DNA of 64,000 bases from CAWIJJ01 sp963836425 (GTDB taxonomy: Bacteria > Acidobacteriota > Terriglobia > Bryobacterales > Bryobacteraceae): contig CAWIJJ010000012.1 in assembly GCA_963836425.1 (NCBI GenBank), positions 1 through 64,000 of the forward strand, read 5' to 3'. The notes below the pieces were generated by a model. That model ran no database searches and was not told the origin of the DNA. It worked only from the letters and a program-made list of their open reading frames with translations. Numbering within the stretch: the first letter of the stretch is position 1; each line of letters begins with the position of its first letter. Positions 1-8,683 of this stretch are shown here, piece by piece. The translations under genes and the position numbers were made by a program.

Positions 1-153
1 AAACTCCCGCTAGCGATGAGGACTTGGCAGGTGGCCCAAAGCTGCTCGAGACGGCCTGTGGTGCACGGTTTGAAAGGGGAAATTAGAGACGGGCTGGTGT
101 AAACCAGTACCGCGCTAAGATCTACCAATGCGGGAGAAGAAATTGCCTGGTAC
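1..153. other. No gene recognised at left edge
   Basis: I see no credible coding region here. By analogy with the two related units further right, a small accessory gene would be expected just upstream of the transposase remnant, but none is recognisable in this stretch. It is probably decayed insertion-sequence DNA. Confidence 0.3.
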
Positions 154-446
154 ATGCAGAACCTGCTCCACCGTCTGATCTGCTATGCCGAGAAGGTGTT
201 TGACCTTTCCAGCGAGGTGCTCGACAAAGTTACCGACCAGCGACAAACAACCGCGGACGCCCACTGCGCTGATCCTGAAATGCGCCCTGGCGATGTTCTG
301 GGCGCGCTTGGGCAGCCTCAATGCTCTGGAAACCATCTCCTCCGCCCGATTCTGGAAACGGTGGCTGCAAGGGCCAATGATCAGCGCCGACACCATGGGT
401 CGGGTGCATGCCAGTGATGGATGCTGGCTAACTGCGGGACGGTCTC

Positions 447-454
447 CAAAAAGT
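447..454. repeat. Left target-site duplication of the ISL3-family element
   Basis: The eight bases CAAAAAGT directly left of the inverted repeat at 455 are repeated exactly at 1832-1839. Eight base pairs is the usual duplication length for ISL3-family elements. Confidence 0.9.
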
Positions 455-1831
455 GGTTCCTGTCCGAAAAGTGTAATTGCAGTTGAGGTCCTTTGAATGC
501 TTGGAGTTGCGGTCTGACAGGAATTTGAATAGCACCCGTATTCGGTTAATTTCGTGTTTCCGACCAAGGAATACGAAAGGACCGGAACCGAGGTGCAAGG
601 AGAAACCTTTATCAGAAAACAGTTGCGTTTGAAAGCCCATACCGTGACCAAAGTGGAAGAGACCGACGAGTGCATGCTGGTGCACATCGACCGGCTCGGA
701 AAGCGGCTGTTGCGCTGCGGGGTTTGCCGACAGCGATGCCGGGAGGTTCACGATATCCGCAAAGAGCGCGGGCGGCGCGATCTGTCGATGCGCAAGTTGC
801 CGTTGAAGATGCGGTATCGCCCGCGCCGGGTGGAATGCCCTCGTTGTGGGGTGAGGGTGGAGGACTTTCCGTGGGCGGAGCCCGGGCGCGGGTGACCACG
901 GCGCTGTCCAATGCGGTGGCCGTGCTGGCGCGAGAACTGAGTTGGAAAGGCACGGCGCGCGAGTATGGGCTCAACTGGAAAAGCGTGGCGGCAATTGTGA
1001 AGCGGGCTGTCGCGTACGGGCTGAAGCACCGCGCCCGGCCGCCGGTGCATGTGATCGGCATTGATGAGGTGAGCCGGCGCAAAGGGAAGGTCTATCTCAC
1101 GGTGGTTTACGATCTGGAGCGCCGGGCGCCGCTGTGGGTAGGAGACGACCGGACCGAAGAAGCGGTGCGGCCGTTCTTTACCCAGGAAATGGGCAAGCGG
1201 CGCTGCCAAACGCTGCGTGTGGTGTGCATGGGCATGTGGGCGCCGTATGCCAAGCTCGTGCGCGACCACGCAGTCAATGCACAGATCCTGTTCGACCGGT
1301 TCCATATTGTTAAACACCTGCACGAAGCGGTAGAGGCCCCGCCGCTATCTGTGGCGCCAACTGACTTCCAAGGAGAGGGTAACTTTCAAGGGAACCCGCT
1401 GGCTGCTGCTGAAGAACCCGTGGAATCTGAACAGCAAGCAGAAGGATCGGCTTTCCACGCTCGTGCGCTGGAACTCGCCGCTGGTGCGGGCCTGGACCCG
1501 AAGGAATCTTTCCAACTGTTCTGGACTTACCAGCAGCCATGGCGAGCCAAGCAGCATCTGCTCAAGTGGATGAACTCGGCCATGCGATCCAAGCTGGAGC
1601 CGTTCAAGAAGTTTGTGGGCATGCTCCGGTCTCATCTGGATGGGGTTCTTGCTTGGACCAAAACCAGGCTCTCCAACGGAGCCGTCGAGGGTATGAACAA
1701 CAAGATCAAGTCGATCAGTCACCGGTCCTTCGGATTCCGCAGCGCCGCGAACTTCATCGCCGCCATCTACCACTGCTGTGCCCGATTGCCGCTGCCTGTC
1801 GAACGCTAATTACACTTTTTGGATAGGAGCC
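455..1831 (+). mobile_element. ISL3-family insertion sequence, 1377 bp
   Basis: The ends are inverted repeats of about 24 bp (455-478 and 1808-1831). Read inward, both fit GG-TCCT-TCC-AAAAGTGTAATT with about three mismatches. A perfect 8-bp duplication, CAAAAAGT, flanks the element. Inside is a degenerate ISL3-type transposase in the same orientation. The element inserted into an older, unrelated DDE transposase gene. Intact ends and duplication but broken internal frames suggest that it transposed here and then lost activity. Confidence 0.92.
554..1809 (+). pseudogene. ISL3-family transposase, frameshifted
   Basis: The N-terminal zinc-finger part (CGVCRQRC and CPRCG, about 715-870) is in one frame. 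From about 890 the DDE core continues in another (VIGIDEVSRRKGKVYL, later FDRFHIVKHL). Between about 1336 and 1497 the correct reading (RRYLWRQLTSKERVTFKGTR) is again in the first frame. The C-terminus (NGAVEGMNNKIKSI) returns to the second. There are thus at least three frameshifts, two of which compensate each other. Domain order and motifs are those of ISL3 transposases. No full-length enzyme can be made without sequencing errors or recoding. Confidence 0.85.
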
Positions 1832-1839
1832 CAAAAAGT
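1832..1839. repeat. Right target-site duplication of the ISL3-family element
   Basis: CAAAAAGT, identical to 447-454, lies immediately after the right inverted repeat. Confidence 0.9.
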
Positions 1840-2991
1840 CTACAGCCAGCTCAAGCGCAATAAGGCGCTGCCGCTGAATTTGGGCTTGGATGTCGCGGTC
1901 CTGGATGGCCACGAACAACATGCCAGTTACCTCCGCCATTGTGCCGGATGCCTGGAGCGAAGCGTAAAGACCGAACAAGGAGAACGCACTCAGTATTACC
2001 ACCGGCAAGTCACGATCATGCTCTTGCCCGGGCCTGGCGTTGGCCGCAAACCCCTCCACCTTTTGTTGGACTGTGAGCCGATGCGTCCCGGTGAAGATGA
2101 AGTCACCTGCGCGGTCCGCTTACTCACCCGCGTACTGGAAGCCTACCCGCGGGCCCTCGATCTGGTCCTGGCCGATGCCCTCTATGCCACCGCTCCGTTT
2201 TTCAACTTCGTGATCGACCGTGGCAAACATGTTTTGTCGGTACTCAAAGACGAGCGCCGTAATCTGTACCAGGATTGCAGCCGGCCTATTCGCACACGTG
2301 GCACCGCAGTGCGGTGAGCGGCGCGGCCGAAGCTGCCAATGGTGGGACTTCCCGGATCTGCTCTCCTGGCCGCAGGTGAAAGTTCCGCTGCGCGTGGTAC
2401 GATCCTTGGAAACCTACTTCGTGCGCCGCGAACTGGATCGAAGGCTCACTCAGGAAACCAGCGATTGGGTCTGGGTAACGACTCTACCGTCCCTGCAAGC
2501 GCCCACCGCGCGCATCGTCGGTTGGGGCCATCAGCGATGGGACATCGAGAACTTCGGCTTCAGTGAACTGGTCAATGGTTGGGAAGCCGATCACATTTAC
2601 AAACACGATTCCCAAGCCATCGAGGCATTCCTGTTGATGACGTTCCTGGCCTACAACATTTTTCATGCCTTCATCGGCTTGAACCTCAAACCCCAACTAC
2701 GCGACAACAGGCCGGAGAAATACTGGGCTCGTCTGATCGCCGCCGAACTCTACTCTGACGCGGGAACCGTTCCCAAGCGATCTCCCTGATCGACGGAGCC
2801 AACCGCCCGTCGTCCTCCGCTTCAACCTTTTCCTGCCACGACTCCTCTCTCCCCCAGCTATCCGTGTCTCCGCTCAGCCATCAGCACCGCTCCTGACCCG
2901 CCGAAATGCCTGTCCGAATCTGCTCTACTCGCCCGACTTCTCCCAACTTCTGCAAAAACCGTTGCTTGGCCGCCCTCCTGAACCCCGGATG

Positions 2992-3022
2992 CGGAATCGC
3001 TGGTCCCTCGCCAGCAATTCCG
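2992..3022 (+). repeat. Hairpin with shared loop, copy 1
   Basis: A 12-bp stem with one mismatch (CGGAATCGCTGG against CCAGCAATTCCG) closes the loop TCCCTCG. Similar hairpins with the same loop but different stems follow the other two transposase copies (near 4853 and 6739). It lies about 200 bases after the transposase remnant, in a 345-base stretch (2790-3134) that otherwise shows no gene. It could be an element end, a terminator-like structure or part of a structured RNA. Confidence 0.55.
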
Positions 3023-3134
3023 TAAGGCCGCAGTGCGCGGGACCTAAAACCGTTCATTCTTAAGATTTTCGCGACGGATTGTCCGTAGGGGGCATTCTTG
3101 CAAATCTCGGGTAGCCCTTGACTCGACTGTTTCT

Positions 3135-3152
3135 GACACTATTATTAGTGTC
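3135..3152. promoter_or_regulatory. Palindrome directly upstream of the IS accessory gene
   Basis: GACACTA, TTAT, TAGTGTC forms a perfect 7-bp inverted repeat ending 2 bases before the ATG at 3155. A different palindrome sits at the same place before the homologous gene at 5029. The position suggests an operator or a transposase-binding site, but no function is shown. Confidence 0.5.
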
Positions 3153-3154
3153 AT

Positions 3155-3490
3155 ATGGAATACGCCCGGCGACCCCGAACTGAAACTCGCGGCCGCCTCA
3201 TCCGCAGCCTCGGCTCCCTCCGCGAAATGCTGCCCGGCTCCTTTGTCGAACGGAAGCGCCGCTGCGGCCGGCCCAACTGCCATTGCGCCGACGGAAAGAA
3301 TCTTCATTCGCAGTTCCAGATCTCCGTGCTGGTCGACGGAAAGCCAAAGACTCTCAACATTCCTGCCGAGTTGGCTGACAAGGTGCGCCAGAAAATCGAG
3401 ATGCGCCGCCGCTTTGATGCCGCCGCCGCCACCATCTGCGGCATCAACCTGAAGAGATTCCTCAAAGAGAAGGAAGAGCGGCAGGCTTGA
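3155..3490 (+). CDS. Small IS-associated protein with CGRPNCHC motif (DUF6788-like)
   Basis: This 111-residue protein has a basic N-terminus, a central cysteine/histidine motif (RCGRPNCHCADG, about residues 34-45) that looks like a small metal-binding site, and a charged C-terminus. It matches the type of small protein usually found just upstream of IS4-like transposases and called DUF6788. Its stop overlaps a TTG that begins the transposase frame (TTGA), which suggests translational coupling. A homologue is present at 5029-5376. Its molecular role is unknown; DNA binding or regulation of transposition are possibilities. The next gene is broken, so this copy is probably a relic. Confidence 0.6.
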   Translation: MEYARRPRTETRGRLIRSLGSLREMLPGSFVERKRRCGRPNCHCADGKNLHSQFQISVLVDGKPKTLNIPAELADKVRQKIEMRRRFDAAAATICGINLKRFLKEKEERQA

Positions 3491-4635
3491 CCCGGCACCG
3501 GTTCGAGACTTATCTCGACAAGGTGTTCGACTTTTCTGATCTGGTGGACGCCCTGCCCGAGGGGCGCCAGTTTCCTCAGCACGCCTGGAAGAAGGTGTTT
3601 GACGCGGTTTTCCTGGGCGCCGCCATGCAGATTCCCAGTCTGCTGCAGATCGAGGCCGAGTGTCGCCGGGGAGCCCTGGCCAAGCGCATCGGGCCAATCA
3701 GCGACGACACGATCGGCTACGCGCTGCAAAGACAGTCGCCCGAACCGGTGTTCGCGCTCGGTTGCGAAATCGCCCGCCGCCTGAAACGCAACGGCGTGCT
3801 GCGCTCCGATTGGTCCCGAGGCTTGGTCGTGGCGGCCGTCGATGGCATCGAAATCTGTAGTTCCTTCGTCCGCTGTTGCGATGCCTGCATGGCGCGAGGT
3901 GCAGCACAAGGTGCACGGCGAACTGCGCACCGACATCCAGTACTACCATCGGATCGTCGCCGTGGTGAGTCAGCACGCCTTTTCCCGTCCCGTTGGGCAT
4001 TCGCTTCCAGAAAGACGGCGAAGCGGAGGTGGGCTGTGCGCTGGCTTTGTTGCAGGATCTGGTCGGCCACTTGGGGCGCCGATTCCTGGATCTGCTGGTG
4101 GGCGACGCGCTGTATCTGCAGGCGCCCTTAGTCAAAGAGGTGGAACGTCTAGGTATGGACTGGGCCTTCACTTTGAAAGAGAATCAGCCCGAATTACTGC
4201 GCGAAGCCGAACGCTTTACGCTGGGACCGCCTGCCGGCCGTCCGGTCGGATCCCAGCAGGAGCTTCGCTGTTGGCACTTGCCGGAAGTCGATTGGCCGGT
4301 CGCCGACCGCCTGGTGCGGGTGGTCAAAACGGTCCGCATCGACCACAAACGCCAAGTCACGGTCGGCCAGAAAGGCGACCATCTCAAGAAGAGCAAAACC
4401 GACCGTGGCGCTGGAGAGCACCAACTTCTACGCCACCAATTTCGAACTTGGCGCGATCCCGCCGATGTTCATCCATCAATTCAGCCGCAGCCGGTGGCGC
4501 ATCGACGCCGAGGTGTTTCAGACCATCACCACCGACTGTCACCTCAAACATCCCGCCGTCCACCAAAGCACGGCCCTGGTGGTGCTGACCATGATCCGGG
4601 TGCTGGCCTATGGACCGCCGAACAACACCAGCTGA
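3487..4635 (+). pseudogene. IS4-like transposase, frameshifted (second copy)
   Basis: The protein begins at a TTG overlapping the preceding stop (TRHRFETYLDKVFDFSD). It keeps one frame to about 3890, including the first acidic motif (VAAVDGIEICSS). It then jumps to a second frame (EVQHKVHGELRTDIQYYHR), and to a third at about 3993 (LLVGDALYLQAPLVKE and FTLKENQPELL). It ends in another frame from about 4405 with the RW-containing signature SRSRWRIDAEVF. These parts line up in order with the intact copy at 5373-6566. At least three frameshifts make it a pseudogene. About 370 bases without a gene follow, apart from a hairpin. Confidence 0.75.
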
Positions 4636-4852
4636 AGTGATCGTCGGGCCTCTGCGATGTCTTGCGCTCCTTTCTTGGTGTCGGTCCTGACGCCCATGCC
4701 GCCCTGTTCCCTTCTGGCCCAAAATCAACCTCCAAACGGCGCTTGTCAAGCATCCACCCCTTCCAGAAGACCAACACAACTTCCAACATCTCTGCCCTCT
4801 ATGAACAGCCCGCGCCAAATCAGCGCGCTCCCGGGGATCATCCCCCGGTTTG

Positions 4853-4884
4853 CGGAATAGCTGGGTCCCTCGCCAGTAGTCTCG
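4853..4884 (+). repeat. Hairpin with shared loop, copy 2
   Basis: The same GGTCCCTCGCC loop region as in copies 1 and 3 is seen here, about 220 bases after the second transposase. The stem is weaker and depends on G-U pairs (CGGAATAGCTGG against CCAGTAGTCTCG, two mismatches), so it would fold better as RNA than as DNA. Confidence 0.45.
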
Positions 4885-5006
4885 GCACTCCAATAATGCC
4901 GAATCCGATAAGCTGTTGAGAACCATCGGCAAGTTGGGGCCGCCATAGCACGCCCCAGAACCCACCTATTTTCGCGTTCGTAGATTTAGCTGGCGTTGGC
5001 GCAATT

Positions 5007-5028
5007 CTTGGAGTATACTTACTCCAAG
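5007..5028. promoter_or_regulatory. Perfect 9-bp palindrome at the start of the third IS unit
   Basis: CTTGGAGTA, TACT, TACTCCAAG. The right arm ends exactly where the ATG at 5029 begins. It takes the same place as the palindrome at 3135-3152 but has a different sequence. It may be an operator, or a recognition site that has diverged together with its transposase. Confidence 0.55.
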
Positions 5029-5376
5029 ATGGATCTCGAGCCCAAAGGTCCCGAGGCCGCCAAGCTCCGCCAGCGCAAATTCGCGCTGCTCCGCCAGTTT
5101 CCTTTCCCCCATGATCTGTTGCCAGGCTCTCTGTGCGTCAGCCATACCAAGTGTGGAAAGCCTACGTGCCATTGCGCCAAAGGTGAGGGGCACCCCGCGT
5201 GGTCGCTGACCTTTATGGTGGCCGGTAAGAAGCGGGTCGAACGCATTCCCAAGGATTGGGTGGACGACGTCCGCCGGCGCGTCGCTGCCGGCCGCGCCTT
5301 TCAGGACGCTCTGCGCGAGGTCCTCGCTGCTAACGCCGAGTTGTTGGTGTTGCGGCGCAAACAGCAGCCCCGCTGA
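5029..5376 (+). CDS. Small IS-associated protein with CGKPTCHC motif (DUF6788-like)
   Basis: This protein of about 115 residues is homologous to the one at 3155-3490: a basic N-terminus (KLRQRKFALLRQF), the motif KCGKPTCHCAKG, then a short strand-rich part (WSLTFMVAGKKR) and a charged helix. I chose the ATG directly after the palindrome; a TTG at 4996 is also in frame but would place the palindrome inside the gene. The stop codon overlaps the proposed start of the transposase (CTGA). It is part of the third and best-preserved IS unit. Function unknown. Confidence 0.6.
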   Translation: MDLEPKGPEAAKLRQRKFALLRQFPFPHDLLPGSLCVSHTKCGKPTCHCAKGEGHPAWSLTFMVAGKKRVERIPKDWVDDVRRRVAAGRAFQDALREVLAANAELLVLRRKQQPR

Positions 5377-6566
5377 CCGGGCCACACGTCCGTCAAATCC
5401 AAACCTACGCCTGTCACTGCCTGGGTCTGAAGTCCTACTTCCAACGACCGGGCGATGGCCGGGTCCATCCCCATATCCCGGCGCGAGATTTGGTCTGGGC
5501 CGTTGTGATCGGACATGTCCTGCGCGCCGTAAGTTTCTTGCGCCTGGAATGGCTGGCGCACTCTCCGGTCCGCGCAGAATTGGGTTTGAAAGACCAGTTC
5601 GGGGATGATGCCTTGGCCTACTGCACCGAGCGCATGGACCCGGAGACGACACGCTTGGCTCTGACGACGGCGCTGCACCAAGCCAAGCGCAACAAGGCCT
5701 TCGAGAACAGCCGCTTCATCGGTCTGGCGCTGGACGGTACCGGCGCCGGGCATACGCACAAACAACCTTGTTCATTGTGTGATCCGGTCAAGGATTCCAC
5801 GGGTCAGGTGCATGGTTCGTTGCACCATTTCGTACTGATCAGCGTGGTGGGCGTTGGGTTGACGCTCCCCATCGACGTGGAACCTTACGGGCCTGGCGAT
5901 AGCGAGTATGCCGCCGCCCAACGTTTGCTGCGGCGCGCGGTCGGGCACTTGGGCGCGCGCTTCGCCGATTATGTCGTGGGAGATGGCGCGTACGCCACCG
6001 CTCCTTTTCTGCATACCGCCGGGGAAGTCGGACTGCCGATCGTGGCACGCCTCAAGGAGAACCTTCCCCTTTTGGCCGCGGCCGTACGTGCCCGCTTTGA
6101 CGGCCAACCGCCTCACGCCGTCTTCCAGGAGGGTGACGATCAGGTCGAGGTCTGGGATTACGATCACTTCGACCCCTGGGAAACCCTCGACTGGCCCGAG
6201 GTACGCGCGCTGCGCTATCACCAGCACAAACGCGACGGGACTGTGGTCGAGGCCGAATGGCTGACCGACTTCTCCATCGCCAAGCTCGGGAGCTTGAGTT
6301 TCTACCGCATGGCCAAGAGCCGTTGGGAGATCGAGAATCAGGGTTTCAATGACGGCAAGAACCGTTACGGAATGGAGCACATCTGCCACCACCATGCCAA
6401 CAGCATCCTGATCGTATGGCTGCTCATTGCACTCGCCTTGGTGATTGAACGCCTTTACCGGTTGCGTTTTCTACACCGCGGCGACCATGGCGTTCGCTCC
6501 GCCATAGAACTACATGACTATCTCTGGTTGAGCCTGGGGACCGCTACTCCGCCAGATACCAGTTGA
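5373..6566 (+). CDS. IS4-like DDE transposase, open copy
   Basis: An uninterrupted frame of about 397 residues. Acidic motifs are visible: ALDGTGAGHTHKQPC (first Asp), YVVGDGAYATAPFL (second Asp) and the IS4-like KSRWEIENQGFNDGK (Glu region). The frame reads back past the TTG at 5490 to a CTG at 5373, overlapping the stop of the preceding small gene. The residues in between (QTYACHCLGLKSYFQRPG) look like real protein. The homologous copy at 3487 starts at a TTG in the same overlap, so coupling at this junction is probably how the family is translated. Start uncertain. Terminal inverted repeats were not identified, so present mobility is unknown. Confidence 0.75.
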   Translation: MTGPHVRQIQTYACHCLGLKSYFQRPGDGRVHPHIPARDLVWAVVIGHVLRAVSFLRLEWLAHSPVRAELGLKDQFGDDALAYCTERMDPETTRLALTTALHQAKRNKAFENSRFIGLALDGTGAGHTHKQPCSLCDPVKDSTGQVHGSLHHFVLISVVGVGLTLPIDVEPYGPGDSEYAAAQRLLRRAVGHLGARFADYVVGDGAYATAPFLHTAGEVGLPIVARLKENLPLLAAAVRARFDGQPPHAVFQEGDDQVEVWDYDHFDPWETLDWPEVRALRYHQHKRDGTVVEAEWLTDFSIAKLGSLSFYRMAKSRWEIENQGFNDGKNRYGMEHICHHHANSILIVWLLIALALVIERLYRLRFLHRGDHGVRSAIELHDYLWLSLGTATPPDTS

Positions 6567-6738
6567 TCCCGGTGCCGTGCGGACGGCGGCAGCGCTCCGT
6601 TGATCTTTGACAACTCGACCGCTTTTTCGTGGAGCGATACCCGGCAGAGCCCGTCGTCGCTCAAACGCCAGCAGAAACGCTGCTCCCTCGCGAATCAATT
6701 CCGCTCGAGTCCGCCTAACCACGCTTCGCGGAACTTCC

Positions 6739-6765
6739 GAGACCGCTGGTCCCTCGCAGCGGCTC
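6739..6765 (+). repeat. Hairpin with shared loop, copy 3
   Basis: GAGACCGCTG pairs with CAGCGGCTC (one bulged A) around the loop GTCCCTCG. This is the third occurrence downstream of an IS4-like transposase. It lies in the 218-base stretch between the transposase and the operators of the etf operon, where I see no gene. Confidence 0.5.
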
Positions 6766-6784
6766 TTGACACGCATTCCCTCGT

Positions 6785-6804
6785 ATCTTACCATTCGGTA
6801 AGAT
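6785..6804. promoter_or_regulatory. TetR-like operator 1 upstream of etfB
   Basis: ATCTTACC, ATTC, GGTAAGAT: a perfect 8-bp inverted repeat. The core TTACC-N4-GGTAA resembles operators of TetR-family regulators of fatty-acid and acyl-CoA metabolism. A second copy lies 27 bp further, centre to centre. No regulator gene of that family is in the window. Confidence 0.65.
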
Positions 6805-6813
6805 TACGAATAT

Positions 6814-6829
6814 CTTACCACTCGGTAAG
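6814..6829. promoter_or_regulatory. TetR-like operator 2 upstream of etfB
   Basis: CTTACC, ACTC, GGTAAG repeats the first operator (same TTACC-N4-GGTAA core, shorter 6-bp arms). The 27-bp spacing puts two dimers on nearly the same DNA face. It ends 49 bases before the proposed etfB start, where it could block transcription of etfB-etfA-acyl-CoA ligase. Confidence 0.65.
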
Positions 6830-6878
6830 GAAAACGCACGAGCGGCGGCTTCGAAGCCGGGCGGTGGAGGAGGGACTG

Positions 6879-7646
6879 TTGAAGATCCTGGTCGCGATCA
6901 AACAGGTGCCGCAACGAGACGCGCCGATCCGGGTGGATCGGGCCGGCAAGTGGCTCGAAGAGGACCTGTCATTCGACATCAACGAGCCGGATGCCTACGC
7001 TCTGGAAGCAGGTCTCCAACTGAAGGAGAAGCTTGGCGGAGAGGTGGTCGTGCTCAGCGCCGGTCCCGAGCGGGCCAGCTCGACGATCCGCGAAGCACTG
7101 GCCAAGGGAGCGGACCGGGGCATCCATATCGAGTGCGATGACCTTGACGCGCTGGATCCGCTGGGCATTGCTGCGCGACTCGCGCAGGCGGCAAGCGCCG
7201 AGAATCCCGACCTGATTCTCACGGGGCTTCAATCCGACGACATCGGTTCCGGCCAGACGGGCGTTGTGATGGCGGAGCTTCTGGACATTCCGCACGCCAC
7301 CATCATCATGCAGGTCGAAGTGGCGGGCGGCCTACTTCGCGTCAAGCGGGAGTTGGAGAGCGGATGGTTTCAATGGCTCGAAATGCCCCTTCCCGCGCTG
7401 CTGACGATTCAATCGGGCATCAACAAGTTGCGGTACGCCACCCTGATGGGCATTCGTAAAGCGAAAAGTAAGGAGGTTCGGAGGGTTGCCCCGGGTGAAT
7501 TGGGGATACCTCGCGAAAACGGCATCTCACTCGATCGCGTGTACCTTGCATCCAAAAAGAAGAACGCGCAGATCTTTCAGGGCGCGCCAGCGGACGCCGC
7601 GGCGCAGTTGGTAGAAAAACTCAGGTTCGAGGTGCGGGTCATATGA
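6879..7646 (+). CDS. etfB: Electron transfer flavoprotein, beta subunit
   Basis: This is the beta subunit of the soluble FAD/AMP-containing flavoprotein that takes electrons from acyl-CoA dehydrogenases. It begins with the typical strand KILVAIKQVPQRD and has the ETF-beta features DINEPDAYALEAGLQL, ILTGLQSDDIGSGQTG and LTIQSGINKLRYATL. About 255 residues is normal for the family. I chose TTG at 6879 because GGAGGAGGG lies 5-7 bases upstream and the conserved N-terminus starts there; reading further upstream would run through the two operators. The stop overlaps the ATG of etfA (ATGA). The downstream acyl-CoA ligase suggests a fatty-acid uptake or degradation operon. Confidence 0.92.
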   Translation: MKILVAIKQVPQRDAPIRVDRAGKWLEEDLSFDINEPDAYALEAGLQLKEKLGGEVVVLSAGPERASSTIREALAKGADRGIHIECDDLDALDPLGIAARLAQAASAENPDLILTGLQSDDIGSGQTGVVMAELLDIPHATIIMQVEVAGGLLRVKRELESGWFQWLEMPLPALLTIQSGINKLRYATLMGIRKAKSKEVRRVAPGELGIPRENGISLDRVYLASKKKNAQIFQGAPADAAAQLVEKLRFEVRVI

Positions 7647-8635
7647 GCGGCGTGCTGGCAGTGACCGAAAGCAGGGCCGGTGTGTGGAATCCGATGTCAT
7701 GGGAAGCGGTCGCGGCCGGACACAGAATAGCCACTGGTATGGGTGAGCCGCTGCTCGCCGCATCAATCGGACAGTCACCGGGTTCGACGGCAGGAGACTT
7801 CGCGGGCAAAGGTATTGCGAAGGGCTACCTGGTCCAACACTCTTCGCTGGAGCACTACACCTCAGACGCGTTCACCGCCGCGATCGAGCAGCTTGTCCGG
7901 AGCGTCGAGCCTACGTACGTAATCTTTCCGCATACGTACCAGGTTCGGGATTTCGCCCCGAGGCTGGCGACCCGATTCGGCACCAGCCTGATCGCGGACG
8001 TGATCGAAATTCGTCTGGAGAAAGGCCGGCCGGTCTTCGTGCGCCAGTTGATGCAGGGCAAGCTGAACGCCGATTACGGGCATCGCGGACGGGGCACCTG
8101 TTTCGTGTCCGTCCAAGCCGGGGCGTTCCGGGCGCAAGAGGTCCAGTCGGCTGCCCCCGAGATAGAGACGTTCATCCCCACGCTGGATTCCGCCCGCATC
8201 CGCACCAAGCCCGGGGAGCCATTTCGAGAGGCGGCGCAGACCGTGGATTTGAACTCGGCGAAAATCATTGTCTCGGTGGGCCGCGGCATCAAGGAGAAGG
8301 AAAATCTGCCTGTGGTGGAGAAGTTGGCGGAAGCGCTCGGAGCCGAGTTGGCCGCCTCGCGGCCGGTGTGCGACAACGGCTGGCTCTCGCCCGAAAGACA
8401 GGTGGGGAGTTCCGGGCAAACGGTTTCTCCGACGGTGTACATTGCGGTTGGGATATCAGGGGCGATTCAACACCTGGTCGGAATGAAAGGTTCGCGGTCG
8501 GTAGTCGCGATCAACAAGGACGAGAACGCGCCGATTTTCGAAGTAGCCGATTACGGGATTGTCGGCGACCTTTTCGACGTCGTTCCGGCTTTCACGGAGG
8601 CCGTGCGGAGAGCGAAGAGCACGGCCGGGGCGTAA
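7643..8635 (+). CDS. etfA: Electron transfer flavoprotein, alpha subunit
   Basis: 330 residues, overlapping etfB by four bases. The C-terminal FAD-binding domain is clear: SRPVCDNGWLSPERQVGSSG, then SPTVYIAVGISGAIQHLVGM and VAINKDENAPIFEVADYGIVGD. The N-terminal domain is shorter and more variable, as usual. With etfB it forms the heterodimer passing electrons from acyl-CoA dehydrogenases to a membrane quinone reductase. No dehydrogenase lies next to this pair. The second ETF pair at 28567-30344 has one, together with a membrane partner. Confidence 0.92.
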   Translation: MSGVLAVTESRAGVWNPMSWEAVAAGHRIATGMGEPLLAASIGQSPGSTAGDFAGKGIAKGYLVQHSSLEHYTSDAFTAAIEQLVRSVEPTYVIFPHTYQVRDFAPRLATRFGTSLIADVIEIRLEKGRPVFVRQLMQGKLNADYGHRGRGTCFVSVQAGAFRAQEVQSAAPEIETFIPTLDSARIRTKPGEPFREAAQTVDLNSAKIIVSVGRGIKEKENLPVVEKLAEALGAELAASRPVCDNGWLSPERQVGSSGQTVSPTVYIAVGISGAIQHLVGMKGSRSVVAINKDENAPIFEVADYGIVGDLFDVVPAFTEAVRRAKSTAGA

Positions 8636-8683
8636 ACGAAGGCCGCGGCACACCTGCGAGCCGCGAATGCAAGGAGGGCTGCC

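Larger units (their letters stand above)
154..2789 (+). pseudogene. Decayed IS4-like DDE transposase, split by an ISL3-family insertion
   Basis: Pieces of one transposase lie in several frames. The N-terminal part starts near 154 (AEKVFDLSSEVLDK, compare LDKVFDFSDLVD in the copy at 3487) and changes frame near 250. It is interrupted by the element at 455-1831 and resumes at about 1840 with KVYSQLKRNKALPL. It changes frame again near 2290 and ends with a C-terminal half containing the IS4-like signature RWDIENFGF, then a leucine-rich tail. Joining the DNA on each side of the insertion and removing one target duplication restores a readable GLQKVYSQLKRNKALPL, which shows that the two halves were once one gene. 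There are at least three frameshifts, so it is non-functional. The family assignment is by motif and by likeness to the two copies to the right. Confidence 0.75.
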
